Assembly (NCBI GenBank): GCA_030043815.1
Contig: JASHWX010000039.1
Location: 1 to 9,960 of the forward strand
Direction: 5' to 3'
Source: Candidatus Rhabdochlamydia sp.
Lineage (GTDB): Bacteria > Chlamydiota > Chlamydiia > Chlamydiales > Rhabdochlamydiaceae
DNA length: 9,960 nt
Shown here: one piece after another, positions 1 to 5,763 of the stretch
Layout of the letters: each line of letters begins with the position of its first letter
How positions within the stretch are numbered: the first letter of the stretch is position 1
Translations under genes and position numbers: made by a program
The notes under the pieces: generated by a model
Told to the model about the DNA's origin: nothing
Seen by the model: only the letters and a program-made list of their open reading frames with translations
Databases searched by the model: none

Positions 1-1
1 A

Positions 2-280
2 GCAATCGACCACATCTTGATGACAGGAGCGCTTCAAGGTCCCGTCAATGTCGTCGCACCGGATCCTGTGGCGCAAGGAGAGTTTGCCCGATTGCTTGCC
101 CAAAAACTGGGGCGGCCAGCATTTTGCACCATTCCAGAATGGGTGCTAAAGGGACTGTTCGGGGAAATGGCAAAAGAGACCCTCCTCTTAAGCGCGAAGG
201 TTAAGCCGGTCAAATTGCTAAGATCCGGATTCCGCTTCCAATACCCCGATCTGCCCTCTGCGCTTGCTCATTTTTTCTAA
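2..280 (+). CDS. TIGR01777-family NAD-dependent epimerase/oxidoreductase (YfcH/SulA-like), C-terminal part
   Basis: Only the last 92 codons lie in the window; the gene starts off the left edge and the reading frame is open from base 2. The visible part matches the C-terminal DUF1731 region of the family: a G-P-V-N-V-V-A-P-D-P-V stretch, then an A-R-L-L-A-Q-K-L-G-R-P helix, G-E-M-A-K-E-T-L-L-L-S, and the closing G-F-R-F-Q-Y-P-D-L pattern followed by a short helix. The missing N-terminus would hold the Rossmann fold and the G-x-x-G-x-x-G cofactor motif. Family members are extended short-chain dehydrogenases; the substrate is unknown, and the old 'SulA/cell-division inhibitor' label in some genomes is not supported by biochemistry. 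Its TAA stop overlaps the TAG stop of the convergent minus-strand gene, leaving no room for a conventional terminator between them. Family assignment is confident; the function is open. Confidence 0.88.
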   Translation, partial: AIDHILMTGALQGPVNVVAPDPVAQGEFARLLAQKLGRPAFCTIPEWVLKGLFGEMAKETLLLSAKVKPVKLLRSGFRFQYPDLPSALAHFF

Positions 281-660
281 GCAGCGATCTCTTTGTCCAG
301 CTTTTCTGTCATTGAGTAGCAATGTCGGATTTTGGCGTCATCGAGCCAAGGCGAGCTCGCATGCACGATCACATCCACGCTATCGAGGTAATCGCGGACA
401 GCCCGAACAGTGCTGTCGCCCAAAGTCTTTGCAATTTTTTTCATCTCATCCGAATGCTTGAGAAAATCGCTTTTTGCCTTGGCTTGCGCCTGTGTGATTT
501 GGGATTGGTTCCCTTCTTCATAGAGGACAATTAAGCAGCCGACGTCCGAGCTGATTTTATGCTTTAAATCATGAAGAGATTGTTTTTGCAGTTCAATACT
601 GCCTTGCGCTCTTTTTCTTCTTGGACGATAGATTTTCATTTTTCTTAATCTTGGTGCCAT
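277..660 (-). CDS. Hypothetical 127-aa protein with a highly basic N-terminus
   Basis: I do not recognise this family. The ATG is preceded by an AGGGGG ribosome-binding site about six bases upstream (reverse strand), which supports both the gene and the start. The first 18 residues are strongly basic, with an R-P-R-R-K-R cluster at residues 12-17. The remaining part is predicted mostly helical and rich in K, D, E, S and A (for example A-Q-A-K-A-K-S-D-F-L-K-H at about 58-69). There is no signal peptide or membrane segment. The tail contains a D-Y-L-D-S-V-D-V-I-V-H stretch. It is divergent from the small acidic gene plus F-box/ankyrin gene, sharing the AT-rich gap at 661-769, and convergent with the epimerase. 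The basic patch could bind nucleic acid, or act as a nuclear-localisation-type signal if the protein is exported into a host; both are guesses. The plus-strand readings across this interval look like shadows. Confidence 0.72.
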   Translation of the reverse strand: MAPRLRKMKIYRPRRKRAQGSIELQKQSLHDLKHKISSDVGCLIVLYEEGNQSQITQAQAKAKSDFLKHSDEMKKIAKTLGDSTVRAVRDYLDSVDVIVHASSPWLDDAKIRHCYSMTEKLDKEIAA

Positions 661-769
661 TTAATCCCCCTAATTTAAAATTTACAATTATCATTAAATT
701 AATTTAATTTCAAGCTTCCTTGCAAATAAACACTTTAAGTGTAATGATCTAATGTAAAAGGAGAATGCC
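661..769. promoter_or_regulatory. AT-rich divergent promoter region with a 13-bp palindrome
   Basis: This gap separates the 127-aa minus-strand gene from the acidic-peptide/F-box-ankyrin unit. For the plus strand a possible promoter is TTGCAA (720-725), a 16-bp spacer, and TAATGA (742-747), giving a start near 754. For the minus strand TTGAAA (complement of 708-713) and TAATTG (complement of 685-690) are 17 bp apart. The perfect palindrome ACACTT-T-AAGTGT (730-742) lies in the spacer of the proposed plus-strand promoter, a classic place for a repressor site. Promoter calls in DNA this AT-rich are weak, because such hexamers arise easily by chance; the palindrome itself is directly visible. 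Confidence 0.45.
758..763 (+). promoter_or_regulatory. Strong Shine-Dalgarno site AAGGAG of the 60-aa gene
   Basis: AAGGAG lies six bases before the ATG at 770, a near-ideal match and spacing. This is the main evidence that the very short gene at 770-952 is translated. It may also serve the downstream 928-aa gene through coupled translation, since that gene's own AAGGA (936-940) is 13 bases from its ATG, farther than usual. Confidence 0.75.
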
Positions 770-952
770 ATGTCTCACTTGATCACCCTCTGTTCGTTGT
801 TCCTCGCTCAAGCACAAGAAAATCCTAGCCCTTGCAATCCTCAGGCCAACGAAGAAATCTGGGGAGATACCACCGAGACCGGCGAAGTCGATGAAGACAT
901 CATCATCGATGAGGAAATCGATACCAATGACAATGAAGGAATAAATAACTAA
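770..952 (+). CDS. Small acidic protein (60 aa) directly upstream of the F-box/ankyrin gene
   Basis: No family recognised. The protein has two visible parts. Residues 1-15 are hydrophobic (L-I-T-L-C-S-L-F-L-A-Q-A) and could be a short, atypical signal sequence or an amphipathic helix, though there is no lysine or arginine near the start. Residues 27-60 are extremely acidic, with a run of D/E around an I-I-I-D-E-E-I-D core. Cysteines are at residues 8 and 22. The gene has a near-ideal ribosome-binding site and ends one base before the ATG of the 928-aa gene, so the two are very probably co-transcribed and translationally coupled. Possible roles are an acidic partner or chaperone for the large protein, or a leader peptide that sets its translation. 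Type III chaperones are acidic but usually twice this size, so that idea is weak. Confidence 0.6.
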   Translation: MSHLITLCSLFLAQAQENPSPCNPQANEEIWGDTTETGEVDEDIIIDEEIDTNDNEGINN

Positions 953-953
953 A

Positions 954-3740
954 ATGATTGAACTTTCCAGTTACACTAAGCAAACCTCTCCAGGCTTATC
1001 TCCCACGCATGCACAGACGCAAAGAGAAACTGAAATAGCAAACGCTATCGCTTGCGAGCTCCGCTTTCCATTATTAACGCTTCCCAAAGAAATCAAGAAA
1101 TTCATTTTCAGCTTTCTTGGTCCGGAAACACTCACTTCTCTAAGGACTCTCAAGTGCTTCCACAGTTTGATTCCCAAACCAAATCCCGCGGGCGCTTGGG
1201 CCCATGCTGTCAACCAAGGGTACTTTGACTTGGTGAAGTGGGGAAATTCCCACCAGTTGATTAAACGGGAAGAACTATGTGCGCTCGCCGCTGCCAACGG
1301 CCGCCTGGACATCCTTCAGTGGGCTAAAGAAAACGGCTATCCGTGGGATAAACGCACATGTGAAAATGCTGCAGCCGGCGGACACTTGGAAGTACTGCAG
1401 TGGGCACGGAAGCATGGCTGTCCATGGGATGAAAAAACACTGATTCGCGCAGCAGCGAACAACCAGATGATAGTTTATAAATGGGCAACGAATAACGAAT
1501 GTCCCGTCAACGAATCTCAAGTTTTGCAGGCTGCAGCCGATAATGGACATTTCGATCTTGTGAAAACGTTGCTCGCATTAGGGTACCCACCCTCTAATAG
1601 GTTTTGCCTTGAAGCTGCTAAAAAAGGGCAACTCGAGATTGTCAAGCTTTTATACGATCTAGTTAAACCGGAAGGTTGGAGTGAATTAAATTTTCAAGCG
1701 GCCATCAATGGGCATTTAGACCTTTTTAAATGGTTATTTCCCCAACGCAGCAATTTAAAAGCAGACCTTCTCAGTCAGACTGCACTTCACGGCCGTTTGG
1801 AAGTGCTGCAGTGGCTAAAAGACAATAGTTCTCTTTTGCCTCCAGGTTGTAGTTGGGACAGCACACTCATTTGTGCCAGTGCTGCTGCTGCTAAAAATGG
1901 GCATCTTAAAATTTTGCAGTGGGCGCGGGCAAATGATTGTCCATGGGATGAACAAACCTGTTCCGAAGCCGCAAGTGCCGGACACTTCGAAGTGTTGAAG
2001 TGGGCAGTGGAAAACGGCTGTCCTTGGGATCAAAGCTTCATATGTAAAAATGCTGCAACATTTGGACAACTAGAAATGCTGCAATGGGCGCGGGCAAAAG
2101 GTTGTCCATGGGGTCAAGAAACCTGCAACGCAGCTGTAAAGGGCGGACACTTCGAAGTGTTGAAGTGGGCGATTGCAAGCGGCTGTCCTTATTCGGTTCA
2201 TCAATGCTTCGATATAGTGACAGGTTTCCCAGAGAATAGCCAAAGACATGAAGAAATATTCCAATTTTTGGATACAAGCGCTAGGATTGCAGCAACAGGC
2301 GATCTTGAAGCTCTAAAAGCGGCAATCGCTCAAGGCTACCCCTGGCTTGACACAGAGGCCTGCTATAGAGCAGCTAAAAACGGCCATCTTGCAATTCTTG
2401 AATGGGCATTCCAAAATGGTCACAGGGTCCCGAGCTTTCAGATCTGCCGAGGCGCTGCTGAAGGAGGTTTTGTTAATATTTTGCAAGCAGTACAGAAAAC
2501 GTTGGGTCAGGACGGAGAGTGGCTGCAGAATTGGGATCATTTGTGCCTTGAAATTGGCCGAGGGGGGCACCTTGAAGTCCTTAAATGGGCAGAACAAATC
2601 CAGCGCATTAACCAAGAGACAGGTAGCGCAGCTGCTAGAGCAGGCCATTTCGAAATGGTGCAATACCTCGTTGATAAAGGCGTTCCTTTGACAACAGAGG
2701 GTTGTTATTTTGCTGCTCAAAATGGCCATTTGCATATTCTGAAGTGGGTGGTGGGAAAGGGCTGCCCTTGGGACAAAAAAAAATGCGCGTGTGCTGCGAT
2801 GGAAAATGGTCATCTTGAAGTTGTCAAATGGCTTAGGGAGCAGCATAATTATCAATGGGATACAGCAGGCAATGATGAGGAGGGCGAGTCTTCTGACATC
2901 GCATTGATGGCGGGTCGCGGGCATTTTGAAATGTTGAAGTGGGCACGGGAGCATGGCTGTCCTTGGGATAAATATGTGACTTCTTATGCAACTACATTAG
3001 AAATCTTGAAATGGGCAGTCGAAAATGGCTGCCCATGGGATGAAGATACAGCCAAGATAGCAGCTGAGGAGAAATCCTTTGATATGCTAAAATGGGCGAT
3101 TGCCCACGGCGCCCCCTGGAAAAGAGAAGACATTGTAAAGTATGTAAAAGACACCCCTCATTACAACTGGCTCGTCGCCTGTTCGGATGCAGCTTTGAAT
3201 GGCAATCTCGAAGCATTAAAGGAAGCCAGAAAAGAAGGATGCCCCTGGGATGAAGAGACTTTTGCTTTTGCTGCGCGAAGCGGCCGTCTTGAAATTCTGC
3301 AATGGCTGCGCTCAAACGGCTGTCCTTGGAGCGAGAGGACATGTGCCTATGCGGCACAAAATGGCCATCTCGATATCCTCAAGTGGGCAAGAGAGAACGG
3401 CTGCCCTTGGGACGCGCTCACCTGCGCCTTGGCAGCGCGCAATAATCAACTCGAAATTCTTAAGTGGGCAAGAGCTCGTGGATGCCCTTGGGACAATCGA
3501 GTAGTATACCAAGCTGCCATAAACGATCATCTCGAAATTCTGCAGTGGGCAGTAGAGAATGGGTTCCCTTTTCATGATGATGCTGCTGCGCAAAGGGCAA
3601 TTGTACAAACCGCAATTGTATTTGCTCTATGCAATGGTTCTAAGAGGATTTCGGGATGGCTTTATGATCGATACACAGTTTTAGACCCCAGGCGGTTGGC
3701 AAAGCTCTTCTTCTTCTATGGTAAAAAGAAAGATCTATGA
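954..3740 (+). CDS. F-box and ankyrin-repeat protein (928 aa), probable host-directed effector
   Basis: A giant eukaryotic-like repeat protein. After a polar 40-residue head rich in S, T and Q, residues 41-72 match the F-box pattern: L-P-K-E-I-K-K-F-I-F-S-F-L-G-P-E-T-L, then S-L-R, then F-H-S-L-I. Residues 87 to about 883 hold some 27 ankyrin-type repeats of about 27 residues, best seen in N-G-H-L-D-I-L-K-W-A-R-E-N-G-C-P-W-D. The last 45 residues are a non-repeat cap ending L-F-F-F-Y-G-K-K-K-D-L. There is no signal peptide or membrane segment, so export would need a type III-like system. In known F-box proteins the F-box binds Skp1 of an SCF ubiquitin ligase and the repeats choose the target; by inference this protein could redirect host ubiquitination. 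The ATG at 954 comes one base after the stop of the acidic gene. The long uninterrupted frame indicates an intact gene. The repeat style points to exchange with protists or giant viruses. Confidence 0.9.
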   Translation: MIELSSYTKQTSPGLSPTHAQTQRETEIANAIACELRFPLLTLPKEIKKFIFSFLGPETLTSLRTLKCFHSLIPKPNPAGAWAHAVNQGYFDLVKWGNSHQLIKREELCALAAANGRLDILQWAKENGYPWDKRTCENAAAGGHLEVLQWARKHGCPWDEKTLIRAAANNQMIVYKWATNNECPVNESQVLQAAADNGHFDLVKTLLALGYPPSNRFCLEAAKKGQLEIVKLLYDLVKPEGWSELNFQAAINGHLDLFKWLFPQRSNLKADLLSQTALHGRLEVLQWLKDNSSLLPPGCSWDSTLICASAAAAKNGHLKILQWARANDCPWDEQTCSEAASAGHFEVLKWAVENGCPWDQSFICKNAATFGQLEMLQWARAKGCPWGQETCNAAVKGGHFEVLKWAIASGCPYSVHQCFDIVTGFPENSQRHEEIFQFLDTSARIAATGDLEALKAAIAQGYPWLDTEACYRAAKNGHLAILEWAFQNGHRVPSFQICRGAAEGGFVNILQAVQKTLGQDGEWLQNWDHLCLEIGRGGHLEVLKWAEQIQRINQETGSAAARAGHFEMVQYLVDKGVPLTTEGCYFAAQNGHLHILKWVVGKGCPWDKKKCACAAMENGHLEVVKWLREQHNYQWDTAGNDEEGESSDIALMAGRGHFEMLKWAREHGCPWDKYVTSYATTLEILKWAVENGCPWDEDTAKIAAEEKSFDMLKWAIAHGAPWKREDIVKYVKDTPHYNWLVACSDAALNGNLEALKEARKEGCPWDEETFAFAARSGRLEILQWLRSNGCPWSERTCAYAAQNGHLDILKWARENGCPWDALTCALAARNNQLEILKWARARGCPWDNRVVYQAAINDHLEILQWAVENGFPFHDDAAAQRAIVQTAIVFALCNGSKRISGWLYDRYTVLDPRRLAKLFFFYGKKKDL
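1074..1169 (+). other. F-box-like segment of the ankyrin-repeat protein (residues 41-72)
   Basis: Spacing of conserved positions follows the F-box consensus: an L-P pair, E-I, a hydrophobic pair in I-F-S-F-L, then P plus a T-L pair, then S-L-R and a closing aromatic plus L-I. An F-box followed by ankyrin repeats is a common architecture in amoeba-infecting viruses and is also reported in protist symbionts. The motif is short and degenerate, so a profile search is needed for certainty; as seen, the match is good but not conclusive. Confidence 0.65.
1212..3602 (+). repeat. Tandem coding repeat, about 27 units of roughly 81 bp (ankyrin type, GCPWD class)
   Basis: The periodic unit encodes about 27 residues: (N/G)-G-H-(L/F)-(E/D)-x-(L/V)-(K/Q)-W-(A/L)-x-x-x-G-C-P-W-(D/S)-x-x-T-C-x-x-A-A. 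Units near 1291-1460, 1885-2190, 2910-3050 and 3220-3560 are closest to consensus. Units near 1450-1790 and 2400-2680 are degenerate. Longer inserts occur near 2190-2285 and 3110-3190. Units diverge at the DNA level except for a few copies near 1900-2190, which share long exact stretches. The regularity is protein-level; there is no spacer/repeat structure of the CRISPR kind. Confidence 0.9.
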
Positions 3741-3903
3741 TGAACATAGCCGGTTCTCGGCTGATTCAACCGTAAAGCGCGCTGCATTAACTCAATATCA
3801 TTATTACATATAATTCAGATTCAAACATTAATTAATTTCATTTTTATAATTTAGTTGAATAGTTATTATTTTAATTTTATTATTAAAATATGGGGGAGAA
3901 AAT
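3741..3903 (+). promoter_or_regulatory. AT-rich spacer with probable promoter of the Yip1 operon
   Basis: After the ankyrin gene stop there is a small perfect inverted repeat, AGCCG (3748-3752) and CGGCT (3758-3762), but no T-run follows, so I do not call it a terminator. The rest is very AT-rich. TTGAAT (3855-3860), a 17-bp spacer and TATTAT (3878-3883) form a good sigma70-type promoter with a start expected near 3890. The ribosome-binding site GGGGGAG (3892-3898) follows almost at once, five bases before the ATG at 3904, so the leader would be very short. Confidence 0.5.
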
Positions 3904-4539
3904 ATGCCTGATGCAAGCACTAAGAACCCATGGTGGGCTATCTGGGTCAATCCCAAGGAAACGATCCGCGAGATAGTTTCGAAAAATCCTAAATTCCGCT
4001 TGTTTTGGCTCTGTTTTATCTATGGCCTTCCCATGGCATTTAGTTTCTCCCAAAGTTATTCTCTCATCAATGTGCTCCCGCTCTGGGCAGTAGTGATAGG
4101 GTCGCTCGTCGTCAGTCCTTTCATCGGGGTCGTTGGAGTGACCATTGCGAGCTGGTTGATCCAATGGACAGGGAGGTGGATTGGGGGGAAAGCCTCTTTT
4201 CAAAACATCCGAGCCGCATTTGCTTGGGCGCAAGTCCCTAACATTTTGAGCATTTTGATGTGGATCGTGCTGCTGATCTGTTTTAGGGGGGCAGTGTTTA
4301 GCAAGGCATTTTCGGAGATGCAATTTATAGGATCGGCCGCAGGGGTCGTATTTGTCGTGTTTTTAGTCCAAACGATCGCCATGATCTGGGGGCTTGTCAT
4401 TTTGTGCCACACATTGGGTGAAGTACAGGGATTTTCCGCATGGAAGGGACTGCTCAACGTCGTCATCCCCTTTGTGATCGTGGTTGCAATTATCTGGTTT
4501 GTCGGATGGATCCTATACGGGAGAGGTTCAATTCAATAA
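3904..4539 (+). CDS. Yip1-family multi-pass membrane protein, copy A (211 aa)
   Basis: The sequence fits the Yip1 domain family (Pfam PF04893) as found in bacteria: a cytosolic N-terminal box N-P-W-W-A-I-W-V-N-P-K-E-T-I-R-E-I-V (residues 8-25) and then about five hydrophobic segments near residues 33-50, 58-88 (probably folded as one or two passes), 108-128, 143-168 and 184-204. A polar W-I-G-G-K loop lies at 92-96, and a conserved L-G-E-V-Q-G-F-S-A-W box at 171-180 stands just before the last membrane span. Eukaryotic Yip1 proteins act in ER/Golgi vesicle traffic with Rab GTPases; the role of bacterial members is unknown, so no function is claimed. The start is supported by GGGGGAG five bases upstream. 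It is first in an operon with a secreted protein and a second Yip1 paralogue, and 25 bases separate it from the next gene. Confidence 0.85.
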   Translation: MPDASTKNPWWAIWVNPKETIREIVSKNPKFRLFWLCFIYGLPMAFSFSQSYSLINVLPLWAVVIGSLVVSPFIGVVGVTIASWLIQWTGRWIGGKASFQNIRAAFAWAQVPNILSILMWIVLLICFRGAVFSKAFSEMQFIGSAAGVVFVVFLVQTIAMIWGLVILCHTLGEVQGFSAWKGLLNVVIPFVIVVAIIWFVGWILYGRGSIQ

Positions 4540-4564
4540 ATTTAATAAGGGAAAGAGAGGAGAT

Positions 4565-5146
4565 ATGAATAAGATTTTCAAAGGCATCGTTACACTGGCC
4601 GCTACGGCACTTGCTTTGTCCTTCACTCCAGCATTTGCTGCGGGGAATGTCAAAGGATCGGACAAGCTCGTCGCCAAAAAAGGCGATTCCGCTTGGCAAG
4701 AGTTTCATTCTGTTGTTGGAAAATGCACGATGAAATTCCCCAAATACCCAGACCATCTCTCCGAGAAAATGCGTCTTCCTGAAGAAGGCTTTGATCTTAA
4801 GTACGACGCCTATATCTCAGCTGTGGACCAAAAGACAGTGTTCCTCCTCTTGATCGCCCAATACCCTGAATTTGTCGATGAGACGTATGCACGTATGAGC
4901 TTAGAGGGCTTTTTAAATGGAGTCCTGACCCATAATCCCAATAATCAGCTCATTTTTGCCGACCTCTCCCTCGTTAACGGCCACGAAGCGTTGGACTTCT
5001 TCATCCGTACGGGAAGCGTCTACTTCAAGGGCCGCGCCTTGATGGTCAAGAACAGCTTGTATCTGATGGCGATGGAGTGCGAAGTGCAAAACTACGATGA
5101 AAGCAATTTCAACTTGTTCATAGAATCTTTCCACCTTGCTCAATAA
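4565..5146 (+). CDS. Secreted or periplasmic protein of unknown function (193 aa), between two Yip1 genes
   Basis: The ATG at 4565 is preferred over an in-frame ATG at 4484. It has an AGAGGAG ribosome-binding site (4556-4562) and begins a clear Sec signal peptide: M-N-K-I-F-K-G, a hydrophobic core, and T-P-A-F-A ending at residue 25 before A-G-N. The longer start would place a polar extension in front of the signal and overlap the preceding gene by 56 bases. The mature part of about 168 residues is an alpha/beta domain with two cysteines (C54 and C172), which could form a disulfide, and patterns such as C-T-M-K-F-P-K-Y-P near the start and F-N-L-F-I-E-S-F-H-L at the end. That opening F-P and closing E-S-F layout resembles PsbP/Mog1-like folds; this is only an inference from pattern. 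It is probably co-expressed with both flanking membrane proteins and may act with them on the periplasmic side. Confidence 0.82.
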   Translation: MNKIFKGIVTLAATALALSFTPAFAAGNVKGSDKLVAKKGDSAWQEFHSVVGKCTMKFPKYPDHLSEKMRLPEEGFDLKYDAYISAVDQKTVFLLLIAQYPEFVDETYARMSLEGFLNGVLTHNPNNQLIFADLSLVNGHEALDFFIRTGSVYFKGRALMVKNSLYLMAMECEVQNYDESNFNLFIESFHLAQ

Positions 5147-5157
5147 GAGAGGGAACG

Positions 5158-5754
5158 ATGATGAACCCTTGGTTGAGTGTCTGGACAAGCCCTAGGGAAA
5201 CCATCCGGGAAATTGTTAAGACCAATCCCAATCGGAGTTTTGGGTGGCTGTGCGCCCTTTACGGATTGCCCACTGCGTTTTCAATCGCTCAAAATTATTC
5301 CTTCTCTGCATTCATGCCGTTTTGGGCGATTTTGGTGGCCTCGTTTGTTCTCTGTACGGTCATTGGGGCCATTGGTATCTCCATCACAGCCTGGCTTTTG
5401 CATTTTACAGGGCAGTGGATAGGAGGCAAGGGGGATTATAGATCCATTCGTTCTGCAGTAGCTTGGTCCAATGTGCCCAATAGCGTCGTCATTATCATGT
5501 GGCTGATATTGATCGGCTCATTCGGCAATTTTTTGTTCACGCATGGCTTTGAACACGCTCACTTTGGAGGGTTTGAAACCGGGCTGATCTTTTTAGTCTT
5601 TTTAATTCAGACGATCGCAGCGGTCTGGGGCTTCATCATCATGCTGCATATGCTCGGAGAGGTCCAAGGCTTTTCAGCGTGGATGGGGTTTCTCAACGTC
5701 CTCATCCCTTTCTGTATCATTGGAGTCATCGTTTGGTTATTAACTCTGTGGTAA
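5158..5754 (+). CDS. Yip1-family multi-pass membrane protein, copy B (198 aa)
   Basis: Paralogue of the protein encoded at 3904-4539, about half identical by eye along the full length. It has the same N-terminal box (N-P-W-L-S-V-W-T-S-P-R-E-T-I-R-E-I-V), the Y-G-L-P-x-A-F-S entry to the first membrane span, the W-I-G-G-K loop, the V-P-N turn and an identical L-G-E-V-Q-G-F-S-A-W box. It lacks the few extra residues at both ends of copy A. Two adjacent ATGs (5158 and 5161) are possible; the AGAGAGGG site at 5146-5153 suits either. Only 11 bases separate it from the secreted-protein gene, so the three form one operon. It converges with the outer-membrane-protein gene with nine bases between the stops and no visible terminator hairpin. 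Two diverged paralogues kept in one operon suggest a hetero-oligomer, which is inference. Confidence 0.85.
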   Translation: MMNPWLSVWTSPRETIREIVKTNPNRSFGWLCALYGLPTAFSIAQNYSFSAFMPFWAILVASFVLCTVIGAIGISITAWLLHFTGQWIGGKGDYRSIRSAVAWSNVPNSVVIIMWLILIGSFGNFLFTHGFEHAHFGGFETGLIFLVFLIQTIAAVWGFIIMLHMLGEVQGFSAWMGFLNVLIPFCIIGVIVWLLTLW

Positions 5755-5763
5755 AAATTATCA

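Noticed and set aside
264..534. Plus-strand open frames opposite the 127-aa minus-strand gene
   Set aside because: They lack ribosome-binding sites and give low-complexity, unstructured sequences, while the minus-strand frame has a strong site and a sensible composition.
2313..2954. A 213-codon open frame on the minus strand inside the ankyrin gene, plus several shorter ones
   Set aside because: Its P-L-Q-H-F-like periodic repeats mirror the ankyrin units on the other strand. It has no ribosome-binding site and lies wholly within a convincing gene, so it is a shadow of the repeat.
1212..3602. Regular spacing of repeats considered as a CRISPR array
   Set aside because: Units are contiguous, in frame and conserved at the protein level rather than as identical DNA repeats with unique spacers.
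3726..3737. C-terminal K-K-D-L of the ankyrin protein as an ER-retention signal
   Set aside because: It is only a loose match to KDEL/HDEL, and the protein has no signal peptide to enter the ER; chance is the simpler explanation.
3748..3762. Inverted repeat AGCCG-GTTCT-CGGCT after the ankyrin gene as a terminator
   Set aside because: The stem is only five pairs and no run of T follows on either strand, so it is not a convincing intrinsic terminator.
3890..3903. Alternative Yip1 start at ATG 3890
   Set aside because: It is out of frame with the gene, and its G-run is better explained as the ribosome-binding site for ATG 3904.
4484..4564. Longer start for the secreted protein at ATG 4484
   Set aside because: It overlaps the preceding Yip1 gene by 56 bases, has no ribosome-binding site, and would bury the signal peptide behind 27 polar residues. 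ATG 4565 has AGAGGAG and starts the signal directly.
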